In this document: positions 1 through 10,237 of the stretch, piece by piece
How the letters are laid out: each line of letters starts with the position of its first letter
Numbering within the stretch: position 1 is the stretch's first letter
Assembly (NCBI GenBank): GCA_015178975.1
Contig: WHVD01000039.1
Location: 558,001 to 622,000, forward strand
Reading direction: 5' to 3'
DNA from: Hysterangium stoloniferum
Taxonomy: Eukaryota; Basidiomycota; Agaricomycetes; Hysterangiales; Hysterangiaceae
DNA length: 64,000 bases
The notes under the pieces: generated by a model
What the model saw: the letters and a program-made list of their open reading frames with translations, nothing else
Told to the model about the DNA's origin: nothing
The model's database searches: none
Position numbers and translations under genes: made by a program

Positions 1-304
1 GTGTCATGGAGCAGGATTTTCACTCTTCTCCAATTTGTCTCTCTTGAAACACCAACATAACACTGTCCATGTAGGAGAAGACAGGAGTGCATAGATCCAA
101 TCCAACTAATTTTAAAGATTGACCCTGTGATTTATTAATAGTCATAGAAAACCCTAGTCTGACTGGAAACTGCCAACAATGCAGTTCAAATGGCACTTGT
201 TTTGTAGTTGGAATAGTTATTCAAGGGATAAATTCCAGCTCTCCTGCTGAAGGTCCTGTAATGATATTTACTTGAAGTACTCTGTGAATCATTTGTATTA
301 ACTG
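1..304 (-). pseudogene. Helitron PIF1-like helicase, C-terminal fragment
   Basis: Read on the minus strand this stretch encodes the end of a Helitron-type PIF1 helicase. The segment around 150-70 gives a SMTINKSQGQSLKLVGLDL-like run, the conserved late motif of this family, which couples ATP hydrolysis to DNA unwinding during rolling-circle transposition. It continues past the window edge. The same gene resumes at 8,581 on the other side of gypsy element A, whose 5-bp duplication AACTG is at 300-304 and 8,581-8,585. A stop codon interrupts the frame, so the gene is dead. Confidence 0.8.
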
Positions 305-1045
305 TGTTACGACCGTGTTGCAACCTGACAGTCCCTGAGGATATTACCGTTAACTGACATTTCTAGTTATTGATCCAGTCATGGTATCAGAAACTGTCGG
401 TCACTGAACACTGACGTATGCCTTCATGGTGATCAAACCCCATTTACGCCCCTGTCAAGTTATACTCGTACTATCTGGTTATGCTTTGATACGTCCCTTT
501 TTATTATGATGATCCATTCTACTCTATGTTTCACATATGCCTGTATATACTTGTAACCTGTGGACTATTTCCTTTTCTTGTAATTCCACTCTCGGTTAAT
601 CACGGCCTCTGAAGTTATCATAACCTTCCAGTTCCTAGTCAAGCTTATTTGTCAATAGTATTTTCCACTCTTCCCTTAGTTAGTATTTTCTAGATGCCAA
701 TAACTCATATATAAATCTGCTGTAGTTGTAGTTACTAAGCAATCAGAATATCAACTCAGAACACCCACATACATCTCTCATAGTCTTACTCTAAGTATCC
801 TGCTCCCCACCTCTGTGTGCACTCACCCATCCTTGGCCTCCGACCCCTCGGCCCGACACTTAACTTATCCTTTGGTTCCGATTGGTAACTCACTGTGAGG
901 AATTCAATAGGACTAGTCTTCACCCACCCAAAATTTAAGGACACCCGACAGTAACTTGCGAGGGCACAGCACATAAGCTGAAGCCAAGTCCTTCCGATCG
1001 GTCCCCATCGGCCTACTGACATTAGTCAGTTTTCTGTTCTTAACA
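305..1045 (+). repeat. 5' LTR of gypsy element A
   Basis: The LTR runs from TGTTACGACC to TTCTTAACA, giving TG...CA ends. It contains a TATATAAA box at 708-715, and 26 bp beyond that box the 11-mer at 741-751 that matches the primer site after the LTR. The motif shared by the window's LTR families lies at about 972-991. Confidence 0.93.
708..751 (+). promoter_or_regulatory. TATA box and presumed transcript start of element A
   Basis: TATATAAA at 708-715 is followed, about 33 bp from its first base, by AATCAGAATAT at 741-751. That spacing is typical of a polymerase II start. The 11-mer is the exact reverse complement of the primer site at 1,048-1,058, so the start site is inferred to lie at or just before it. 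Confidence 0.6.
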
Positions 1046-1047
1046 GT

Positions 1048-1058
1048 ATATTCTGATT
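1048..1058 (+). other. Self-priming type primer binding site of element A
   Basis: The sequence ATATTCTGATT lies two bases after the 5' LTR and is the exact reverse complement of 741-751 within the LTR. Tf1/sushi chromoviruses are known to prime minus-strand synthesis from the 5' end of their own transcript, and this arrangement fits. I see no match to the initiator tRNA primer site. Confidence 0.65.
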
Positions 1059-4000
1059 TCACACTCACATTTTCCATCAATCTCCAAATTAATTGTTTAT
1101 AAATCTCACTTCAGAACCCTTCAGGAGTCTTACTTTTCGAGCTTTTGTAGATTCAGGTTCAACCCATTGTTTTATAGATATAAGTTTTTCCCAAAAACAT
1201 CAGTTAAAAACCTATGCAATAGATCCGATTCCACTCTGACTTTTTGATGGTACCTCAAACTCCATAATCTTGCAAGCCTGTGAACTCCAACTTTGGTTCC
1301 TGTGTGGGACCTTTCAGACAGTTACATTTTTTGTAACACAGTTGGACTCGAGCTGCTCCATGGTTCTAGGACATAACTGGCTCACCCGCTATAATTCATT
1401 GATTGATTGGGTATTGGACAGTATCCATTTCCAAACCCCATCGGCACCTGGTCCATCTCTGCCTGTTTCGGCAAATATGGCCTCTACAGCACCTCCAGCC
1501 CCTGTGGCAAATCCGAGCTCTCTGCCTCCTATCTCTCTAATAAATGCTGCAGCTTTTATGAGAGCCATCAAGTTGGAAGGCTCCCAAGCATTTAAAGTAA
1601 ATCTTAAAGTTGACGAAGCCACTGGTCATTTTGCAACCCCAGTGGCTGAACCAATTGCAGATTTGGAAGGTGTTCCAGAAAAATACCATGAGTTTGCAGA
1701 CATCTTCAGTAAACAAAAGGCTGATCGACTTGCCCCTCACAGGCCCTACAATTTGAAAATTGAGATTGAAGAACGTTATGCTCTTATGCAATTATGGCCA
1801 ATGCAGTAAAGGAGGCTAGTGTAGCACTTGTACCTACAGTGTGAATTGTTGACATCCGCCCTAGGCCCAGTTTATCCTCTCTCACAGTCTGAATTATCAG
1901 CTATCTGAGATTTCTTGGATGAACACTTGGCTATAGGTTTTATCTGACCCTCAAGCTATCTGAGATTTCTTGGATGAACACTTGGCTATAGGTTTTATCT
2001 GACCCTCAAAGTCTCCTTATGGAGCCCCTGTCCTATTCGTTTGGAAAAAAGATGGTTCCCTTTGGCTTTGCATTGACTTTCGAGGACTAAATGCCATCAC
2101 TTGGAAAGATAAGTACCCATTACCACTAATCTCTGATTTACTCGATGCCCCTTGGAAGGCCCAAATCTATACAAAGATAGATCTCAAACATGTCTATCAT
2201 TTGGTTCAGAACGCCAAAGGTGACGAGTGGAAAATGGCTTTTGCACTTGCTATGGCTCCTTCGAATGGTTAGTGATGCCTTTTGGCCTCACCAATGCTCC
2301 ATTGGTCTTTCAATGTTTTATCAATGATGTCTTTTCCAACCTCCTCAACATCTATGTCATTGTGTACTTAGATGACATCCTCATATTTTCCAAAGATCCT
2401 ACACTTCATGATGAACACATCTGTGAAGTTCTCTGAAGACTCCGAAAACATGGTCTTTTTGCAAATGGTAAAAAATGTTCATTTGATGTCAACACAGTTG
2501 AATATTTAGGTTTTATGATGGGACCCAATGGTCTCCACATGGATAACTCTAAAATTCAAGTCATTCAAGATTGGCTGGAACCCCAAAAGGTTAAGGACAT
2601 TCAGTCCTTTTTAGGCTTCACCAATTTTTATCGTTGTTTCATTCACAACTACTCAAAAATTACCGTTCCACTTACTCGTCTTACTCGTAAAGATGCCCTG
2701 TGGAATTTCTCCGAAGAATGCTGCATGGCATTCCAAGAATTGAAAAGTGCATTTACATCTGCCCCTATTTTGTCACACTGGAAGCCCGATGTTCAACTCA
2801 TTGTGGAAACTGACACCTCGGATTATGCACTTGCTGCAATATTGTCCATTCTGGACACTGACGGTGAAGTCCACCCAGTAGCCTTCTTGTCTTGCACCTT
2901 TTTGGCACCTGAACTCAACTATGATGTTCACGATAAGGAACTACTCACGATATTTGAAGCTTTCAAGACATAGTGACATTATCTGGAAGGATCAGCTCAT
3001 CCGATAGATGTTATAACCGACCACAAGAATTTGGTTTACTTTTCCACCACAAAACTACTCACCCGTTGGCAAGCCCAATGGTCCAAATACCTCTCTGCCT
3101 TTAATATGGTAATCTGCTTCTGTCCTGGCCACCTTGGTGGAAAGCCTGACGCTATGACTAGATGATGGGACATCTATCTTAAAGAGGGGAGTAGTGACTA
3201 CACCACAGTTAATTTGCATAACTTTAAGCCTATGTTTTCAACTGAACAACTGTCTGCATCTATCCAAGCCACTTACCTCATTCATCCAGTCTTACGAAGT
3301 GTTATCCTTATGGATACCAAAAAGTTACATCAAGATATACTATCGGCAATTCCATTAGACCCAGTCACCAAAGCACACCTCAATAACCCATCTGACCCCG
3401 ATCAACCCCAATGGTCACTAGACTCGCAGGGTTTCATTAGACTTGACAACCACATCTATGTACCAGATTCCGACACTCTTTGGCTGCAGATCCTACAACA
3501 TAAGCACAACCACCCAATCTCGGGACATTTTAGCCTCAATAAAACTCTTGCACTCATTAGAAGAGAATATACATGGCCCGGGATCTGAAATTTCGTTAAG
3601 CACTATTGCAAATCCTGTACAACATGTTTATGCTCTAAATCACAGCGACACAAACCATATGGCCTACTCAAACAGTTACCGATACAGGAAAAACCCTGGA
3701 ACTCAATTTCTATGGATTTCATTGAGCACCTACTGGCATCTGAAGGTCATACAGCAATCCTAGTTGTTGTGGATAGGCTCACAAAGCAAAGTATTTTCAT
3801 TCCAACATATGACACGATAACATCTGTACAGTTAGCTGAACTATTTGTCACCCATGTATTTTCCAAGCACAGCGTTCTTGTTAAGTTCTGGATCTCGGGG
3901 CAGAATTTCCAATGGATATTCTGGACACTTCCTGGAAATATGTCCTCGGAGTTTCAGGGAATTAGTTTGGGAGTTTCTGGGGATTAGAAATGGGAGTATC

Positions 4001-4450
4001 GGAATATTACCAGAGTACAGATGGACTTGGCTTCAGCTTATGTGCTGTGCCCTCGTGCACTCACTTGGGTGTCCATATTTCAGAGGATGAATATATGTCA
4101 GAATGTTTACGGATACTCGGAAGTTCTGGGAGTTCCAGATATCTGGAGTCCAGAGAGTTCCAAAGATTGAGCGTACAGAAAGACAGAAGAGATACAAACT
4201 AATTCGAGATTAAATATAAAGAGTAAGTACATGACTATGGAAGACTATATAGATGTTCCAGTAATTGTACTACAAATCTAGAAGTATAATAAGACAGATT
4301 AGGATGAAGATTCCGAAACAGGAATACAACAAGAACAATAAACAAGCGAATGAATAACTGTTAACCTGTCAGTTACTAAATAAGGAACAAGGATGAGGTT
4401 CAGAAATATGGAAACTATAAATGTTCCATAGTCAGAAGTCGGGTTGGATT

Positions 4451-4562
4451 TTGAGGTGGATGTCATATCGGATATTGAGGTGGATGTCATATCGGATATT
4501 GAGGTGGATGTCATATCGGATATTGAGGTGGATGTCATATCGGATATTGAGGTGGATGTCAG
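4451..4562. repeat. 24-bp tandem repeat in family C LTR
   Basis: There are four complete copies of a 24-bp unit beginning TTGAGGTGGATGTCATATCG, plus a partial fifth. Both strands stay open because 24 is a multiple of three, so the reading frames here are an artefact. Confidence 0.95.
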
Positions 4563-4605
4563 AAAGTCGGATCAGAGACTTGGGGTGGAAAGTCAGATCA
4601 GAGAT

Positions 4606-4893
4606 GGGAGTCTGACTGGGAGTCTGACTGGGAGTCTGACTGGGAGTCTGACTGGGAGTCTGACTGGGAGTCTGACTGGGAGTCTGACTGGGAGTCTGAC
4701 TGGGAGTCTGACTGGGAGTCTGACTGGGAGTCTGACTGGGAGTCTGACTGGGAGTCTGACTGGGAGTCTGACTGGGAGTCTGACTGGGAGTCTGACTGGG
4801 AGTCTGACTGGGAGTCTGACTGGGAGTCTGACTGGGAGTCTGACTGGGAGTCTGACTGGGAGTCTGACTGGGAGTCTGACTGGGAGTCTGACT
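4606..4893. repeat. 12-bp tandem repeat, 24 identical copies
   Basis: The unit GGGAGTCTGACT is repeated 24 times without a visible change over 288 bp. The translation (SLTG repeats on one strand, SQTP on the other) is a by-product of the 12-bp period. Confidence 0.97.
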
Positions 4894-6037
4894 GGAAGTC
4901 ACCTTGAAGGGATGAGGATCAGGTTCCAGTGGATTCCGGATCTTGATACTGGTCCAGAAGATGGTTTGGACCCAGAGATAATATCCAGGAAATACTCTGA
5001 AGAGTTTCTGGGAACAGATCTTCACAGTTCTGTCACATGTCACATCCAATCGTGGATCCGAGTTTGTCTCTCATTTCTTTAGGTCACTCAGAAAAGCACT
5101 AGACATAAAGTTACACTTCACTTTGGGCTATCACCCGGAAGGTGATGGCCAAACCGAACACATGAATTAAACTTTGGAACAGTACATTCATGTCTATTGT
5201 AACTATCAACAAGATAATTGGGAAATCACTACTACTGCTAGCTGAATTTGCATATAACAATGCACTGAACACCACTACTGGTATTTCGCCTTTCTTCACA
5301 AACAAAGGCTACAACCCCAATATCACAATCCACCCAGAACACAATCTCGCATCCACCCATGCTCAAGGCTTTGTTACAAACCTTGAGAGCTACATCAAGA
5401 ACTTCGAAAAACTATTGCAATGGCCCAAGAATGATACCAACAGTCCGTGGATAAGAATCAACTTCCACCTCCTGATTTTGAGATTGGAGACCGAGTATTC
5501 ATTAAAGCTGAGTTTTTCTGAACTACTAGACCTTCTAAGAAGCTCTCTGAAAAATATTTAGGTCCTTTTGAAGTTATAGCACAAGCCGGCACACTTTCAT
5601 GGACACTTCAGCTTCCCGACAACATGCATGCAGTGCACCCAGTATTTCATGTATCTATGTTAGAATCATGTGTTGCTAACAATATACCAGATCACATACA
5701 ACCACCACCTCCACCGGTGATTATTGATGGAGAACCCGAATTTGAGATATCAGAAATCCTAGATTCCAAAATCGACAATTGCCGACGCTCATGCAAATTA
5801 CTTTATTTGGTCAAATGGGCTGGCTATGAAGGTACAGATGAAGAAACTTCATGGATCCTAGCTACAGAACTCGGCAATGCATCAGAAATCATCTTAGGCT
5901 TTCATCAAGCATATCTGAATAAACCCAGTCCCTTAGGTTCTCTATAGTTTCATGTGGCATCTGACCCCTTTTCTGACTATGTCTTATGTTTTCACATTTT
6001 GTTGTTTTGTTTTAAAAAGAAAACCATTATATTTCAA

Positions 6038-7713
6038 CTATCTATAAGTCTCCTCTATGTCCTCTCCTTCTTCCCCTGCCTCCAAGTTTTCCCCTTCACT
6101 GACAGCCACCGACACCTCCTCACCGACTTTCCCCGATATCCCAACTCCAGGCCCAGCTTCATCAGAACTTGACACTTCCAAATAATGTTCAAGTTGTTCC
6201 CCGAGAGACTCTATGGTGCTGGTTTGTTTCTCCAGCCCCATGCCCAATAGTCACAGTTGTTCGGTGATCAGGCCTTGTTGTTGCAGTTGTTCGAACTGGA
6301 ACCAAGTCATTTCCAAGAAGTAGGTGCACATAAGCTGATTTTGCTCCTCTAAGACATCTGCCTGCCACTCTTGATAAGACCCATTCCCGTCGGTATCCGG
6401 GAAGGTGCAGCTGAGTTTTTGGTTGGCACACTCTTGACAGGTGCAGCCCTGACCATTTGCCCATGGATGGCAAGTCCGACCACGTTTGGTGCACCGGTTG
6501 CACTTTGGGTTGTTTTCAGGCCCTACCTTGGGGGCCTGTTTCTGTTTCTATAATCAAAAAAAAAAAAATTGAAAAACTAAAATACTAGGAGTCCAAACAT
6601 ACCTTGGGGCTCGAAGGCCCCGGTACATCCTCCTCATCCTCCTTGTCCTCTTCATCATCAGATTCTGATGGCATCGCTGCCTTGTGCTAAAAGAATGTCA
6701 GTGAGGTCAAAAATAAGGAAACTCCAACTTACTTTACCCTCCCGTTTCTTCTTCACCTCCTCTTCTCACACCCAATCAGCCTCCCGCTGCTTTTTCATTG
6801 CAAACACAGCCTCCCAATGCTTGCATGCAGCCTCTTCCTCTGCCAACCTTTTCTCCTCCACCTCTATCACCTCCAGCTCCTTGTGAAGAGTCGATAGATT
6901 CTGACTGTTCAATATACGAAGAATAGTGTTTATTCAACTACTATTAGCAGGTATTGACTGTACAGTACAATACCGTAGATTACTAGACAAGCAGTACTAG
7001 TAAGAAGACACGCTATGCGTCACTAGAGCAACTGTACAGTTGCTCTTGACGGCTAGAATGAAAGAATGAAAGAGTTGACCCTCACGGTACAACTCGTAGC
7101 TAGATGTAAAATAGATAATCAACGTGAAGCTGAATATCTAGAGTAAAGAGATAATAGCGTGAGTCGACTATAATGTCGACTAGCGCAAAGACCTTAGAGT
7201 GGAACTCGACCTTCGTGGTTCAAGTCCAAAGTACGTTAGTATGCGAGAGAATACTACCTTTATAGGTAGTTGAGACGTTACCCTTGACACCTCTTGCTAT
7301 TCAACGTCTGGGTCGTTTACGAGGTGGTGTCTGCTGGGTAAAAAGTGTCTGAGTTCTAATTGGTGCTGAGTGCACCCACAAGTATACACAATGCTTCGAA
7401 CTAATGAAATATGCAATATTCGAAGAATATGAAAGATAGAAAAATATGAATAGAATATGTAAAATATAAATGAAATAAAAGGAGTGTTTTACCACAATGA
7501 AACTGTGGTAAAAGCATACTCCTCACACTCCTCCTTCTCCTTATGCTCCTCCTCCTCATGTGCCTTCTTCTTCTCTTTGAGAAGCTGACAACCCTCTTGT
7601 GTGTTCAGGGGTCCACTCGGACCCAATATGGGGGTGATGGTTGGCCTGGATGGGAAGGGCTTCGATCCCGAACCCATGGTCATCGTGGTTGAGGGAAAAG
7701 AGTTAAAATTCAA
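6038..7713 (-). pseudogene. Antisense accessory gene region of element A (fossil)
   Basis: Between pol and the 3' LTR the coding signal is on the opposite strand. Its parts, in minus-strand order, are: a proline/serine-rich start and a Glu/Lys-rich coiled-coil stretch near 7,713-7,490; more coiled coil near 6,893-6,740; an acidic segment near 6,690-6,605; a cysteine pattern C-x2-C-x6-C-x10-C-x2-C-x6-C at about 6,506-6,404; and an acidic tail near 6,250-6,040. GT...AG boundaries suggest introns between parts. An unrelated insertion splits the coiled-coil part. Element B has the same order of parts at 35,715-36,664. Confidence 0.5.
6895..7495. other. Unclassified insertion in the 3' part of element A
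   Basis: About 600 bp interrupts the antisense coiled-coil stretch, with different composition and CG dinucleotides more frequent than in its surroundings. It contains a perfect 20-bp palindrome at 7,026-7,045, the inverted repeat AGTCGAC...GTCGACT at 7,162-7,181, and related copies of CAATATWCGAAGAAT near both ends (about 6,910 and 7,412). I found no coding sequence and no clear target duplication. Confidence 0.5.
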
Positions 7714-7840
7714 GTGTCAGCACCCCTCAAATTTTTATATGTAAATTTTTACCAGGTCACATCATGTTTTGACACACCACCTGTACCTGACAAGTTTTAT
7801 GTACAGGATCTAGATTTTCAGCCTCCTTGGGATTTCAGCC

Positions 7841-8580
7841 AAATGGGGGGATACTATTACGACCGTGTTGCAACCTGACAGTCCCCGAGGATATTACCGT
7901 CGACTGATGTTTCTAGTTATTGATCAAGTCATTGTATCGGAAACCGTCAGTTGCCTGACACTGACATATGCCTTCATGGTGATCAAACCCCATTTATGCC
8001 CCTGTCAAGTTATACTCATACTATCTGGTTATGCTTTGATATGTCCCTTTTTATTATGATGATCCATTCTACTCTATGTTTCACATATGCCCATATATAC
8101 TTGTAACCTGTGGACTATTTCCTTTTCCTGTAATTCCGCTCTCGGTTATTCATGGCCTCCAAACTTATCGTAACCTTCCAATTCCTAGTCAAGCTTATTT
8201 GTCAATAGTATTTTCTGCTCTTCCCTTAGTTAGTATTTTCTAGATGCCAATAACTCGTAGATAAATCTGCTGTAGTTGTAGTTACTAGGCAATCAGAATA
8301 TCGACTCAGAACACCCACATACATCTCTCATAAGTCTTACTCTAAGTATCCCACTCCCCACCTCTGCGTGCACTCGGCCTCCAACCCCTTGGCCCAACAC
8401 TCAACTTATCCTTCAGTTCTGATTGGTAACTCACCATGAGGAATTCGATAGGACTAGTCTTCACCTGCCTGAAATTTAAGGACACCTGGCGGTAACTTGC
8501 AAGGGCATAGCACATAAGCCAAGTCCTTCCAATTGGTCCCCATCGGCCTACCGACATTAGTCAGTTTTCTGTTCTTAACA
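7841..8580 (+). repeat. Polypurine tract and 3' LTR of element A
   Basis: The purine-rich run AAATGGGGGGATAC ends at 7,854, where plus-strand priming is expected. The LTR follows from 7,855 (TATTACGACC) to 8,580 (TTCTTAACA) and is then followed by AACTG. It matches the 5' LTR over its whole length apart from scattered changes and a short deletion near 8,518. Confidence 0.9.
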
Positions 8581-9152
8581 AACTGTGGTCTTGTTCCATT
8601 ACAGCCCTTGTCCTGGATCCAAGTTCTGAAGAAGCATCAATGGCACTCCAGGTTTCAAATAGAATGGACTTGGTGACAATCCTCCAAAATTGATTGAGTT
8701 TAAGTACTCAGCAGGATTCTCATTGCCTCCATCTTTGACACTGTCTACATTGTAGTAGGTTTTCCCAATCCTTGGAAATTTTTCAAAGAGCATGTCATTT
8801 ATTTCATCTACATCTGAATTTTGAGGACAGAGAATGGCCCACTCCAAGAAAAACTCATCAGTAAGAACTTCAGGGTCATATACATTTAGATAGATAGTTG
8901 AGACTAAATTTTCTACTGTTGGTTCACATAGTGTGTGTTCTGGCATGTTCTGGCACTTTAAACATATGATTGAGAGGCAAGTCTTTTCCATGTACAATAT
9001 TGAGAAGCCACTGAGCAAATGCAGTACTCTCTTGATCAGTGGGATCTACATGCATATTATCAATCAAAAACAGAGTCTTGACATTTTACCAATGTAGAGA
9101 TCATACATGCACCAATAATATCTTCTTTTCAACCTTTAGAAATGACAAACTA
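8581..9152 (-). pseudogene. Helitron PIF1-like helicase, middle fragment
   Basis: The longest open part (9,018-8,599) reads as the family core: an ERAILCP-like run seen here as EWAILCPQNSDVDEIND, then LNSINFGGLSPSPFYLKPGV, then PLMLLQNLDPGQGL. Upstream, near 9,060, is a weak DNMHVDPTD match to the NMR motif. A one-base slip after the LDP motif puts the following NGTR motif in another frame, and further slips occur near 9,130. It joins the fragment at 1-304 across element A and the fragment beyond 12,674 across the Tc1-like element. Confidence 0.85.
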
Positions 9153-9365
9153 CAGTGGGGGACAAAACCGTTCCAATGATTTTTTATATGTCAAAGAATG
9201 TTGAATAACTCAATGAGTACTTGACCAATTGACCTGAAATTTTTAATTTAGGTAGTGATATATGTTGGCTATATACCCTAAGAATTCTATGACATAAGCA
9301 TTATTTGTCATCAAACTATAAATCAAATACTAATGCAATCTCATTGGAACAGTTTTCTCCCTGTC
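9153..9365 (+). repeat. Left terminal inverted repeat of the Tc1-like element
   Basis: It matches the inverse of 12,461-12,673 with few differences. Its outer end (GGGACAAAACCGTTCCAATG) and inner end, near 9,341-9,365 (read as GGGAGAAAACTGTTCCAATG on the minus strand), are inverted copies of one box, so each terminal repeat carries two such boxes. Confidence 0.9.
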
Positions 9366-9501
9366 ACATTATTAGCACATAACCTTATTGATTATCCACA
9401 AATAAATGCAAATAAAATCATGTGACCTGTTTAAATTGTGTATATATACAGCTGTTCACTTCTCCAAGTGATAGCATCCCAACAACCCATCAGTTTACAT
9501 C

Positions 9502-10237
9502 ATGAGAGCTCTCACTCCTGCTCAACTTGATTGTTTTCTTACTCTACTTGACAAGGGCAAGTTTGCACATGAAGCAGCTGCTACCACTGGTCGTTCTGTC
9601 TCTACTATATCCAGAATTCACTCTAAACATTCTTTCTCCCTCTCCAAAGCAGCTGGAGGTCATCCACGCAAACCTTCCCCCTCTGATACCTATTACATCA
9701 TCCAACAAATCACTTCCCAGAAGATTGACCATGCCACTCAGGCCTCTAAAGTCCTACAATATATGAATGGGGAGTCTATCTCTGCAAGAACAATTCATAG
9801 GGAACTCAAGAAAGCTGGAATGAAGGCTGTGGTGAAGAGGAAAAGGCCTAAACTCACAAAAAGGCATAGAAGGGAGAGGCTGGACTTTGCATTGGCACAC
9901 AAGAACTGGTCTCTGGAGGACTGGAAGAGGGTTGTTTGGTCAGATGAGACTAAAATCAATTGTTTGGGGTCAGATGGGAGGAAGTGGGTGTGGAAAAAAG
10001 CAGGAGAGGGGCTCAGTGATAGGCTGGTTGAGGGCACAGTCAAGTTTGGAGGGGGGAATCTGATGTTGTGGGGTTGTATGTTCTGGGAAGGACCAGGATA
10101 TGCCACCAAGATTGATGGGAGGATGGATGCTGAACTTTATGTTAGCATTTTGGCAAGAATCTCTCAAGCATTACAAGAAGAAGACTCAGGATATTGTCTT
10201 TCAGCAAGACAATGATCCCAAACCCAAGAGCAAGAAG
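9502..10237 (+). pseudogene. Tc1-like transposase, N-terminal two thirds
   Basis: The start at 9,502 (MRALTPAQLDCFLTLLD) gives a helix-turn-helix DNA-binding region at residues 1-60 (TTGRSVSTISRIH), a second helix-turn-helix near 60-120, then the catalytic domain with VVWSDETKIN holding the first Asp. A one-base frameshift near 10,170 moves the second Asp motif (FQQDNDPK, about 10,200-10,225) out of frame. The gene is then cut at about 10,237 by an insertion and resumes at about 12,140. Tc1 enzymes cut and rejoin DNA through a DD34E triad. Confidence 0.85.

Larger units (their letters stand above)
3879..5026 (-). mobile_element. Solo LTR, family C, inside element A
   Basis: A 1,148-bp block with ends TGTTAAG...TTCACA is flanked by the duplication GTTCT at 3,874-3,878 and 5,027-5,031. 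It interrupts the integrase region of element A. Its orientation is minus, judged from the shared LTR motif read as its complement at about 4,028-4,045. A second copy of the family is split around element B at 29,535-38,228 and lacks the tandem arrays seen here. Confidence 0.85.
1100..5945 (+). pseudogene. Element A pol region (fossil)
   Basis: Parts in order are: aspartic protease with a VDSGSTHC-type active site near 1,145-1,200; reverse transcriptase with the YLDD box near 2,370-2,380; RNase H around 2,790-3,150; the integrase zinc-binding and catalytic region from about 3,480, split by the LTR at 3,879-5,026 and continuing to about 5,340; and a chromodomain near 5,740-5,890 (YLVKWAGYEG). 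The region is broken many times and cannot encode a working polyprotein. Confidence 0.85.
305..8580 (+). mobile_element. Ty3/gypsy chromodomain LTR retrotransposon, family A (broken)
   Basis: This is an LTR element with LTRs at 305-1,045 and 7,855-8,580 and an exact 5-bp target duplication AACTG at 300-304 and 8,581-8,585. Its internal order is protease, reverse transcriptase, RNase H, integrase, chromodomain, which marks a Metaviridae chromovirus. No gag could be recognised. It is an old fossil with more than ten breaks, and its LTRs have clearly diverged from each other. A solo LTR of another family sits inside its integrase region and an unclassified insertion sits near its 3' end. It inserted into the helicase gene of a Helitron. 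Confidence 0.93.

Noticed and set aside
4451-4893. CRISPR-like appearance of the regular arrays
   Set aside because: Units are directly adjacent with no unique spacers, and the window is eukaryotic.
4432-5082. Long open frames on both strands with SLTG or SQTP repeats
   Set aside because: They are by-products of 12-bp and 24-bp DNA repeats, whose length is a multiple of three and which lack stops in several frames; the sequence lies in an LTR.
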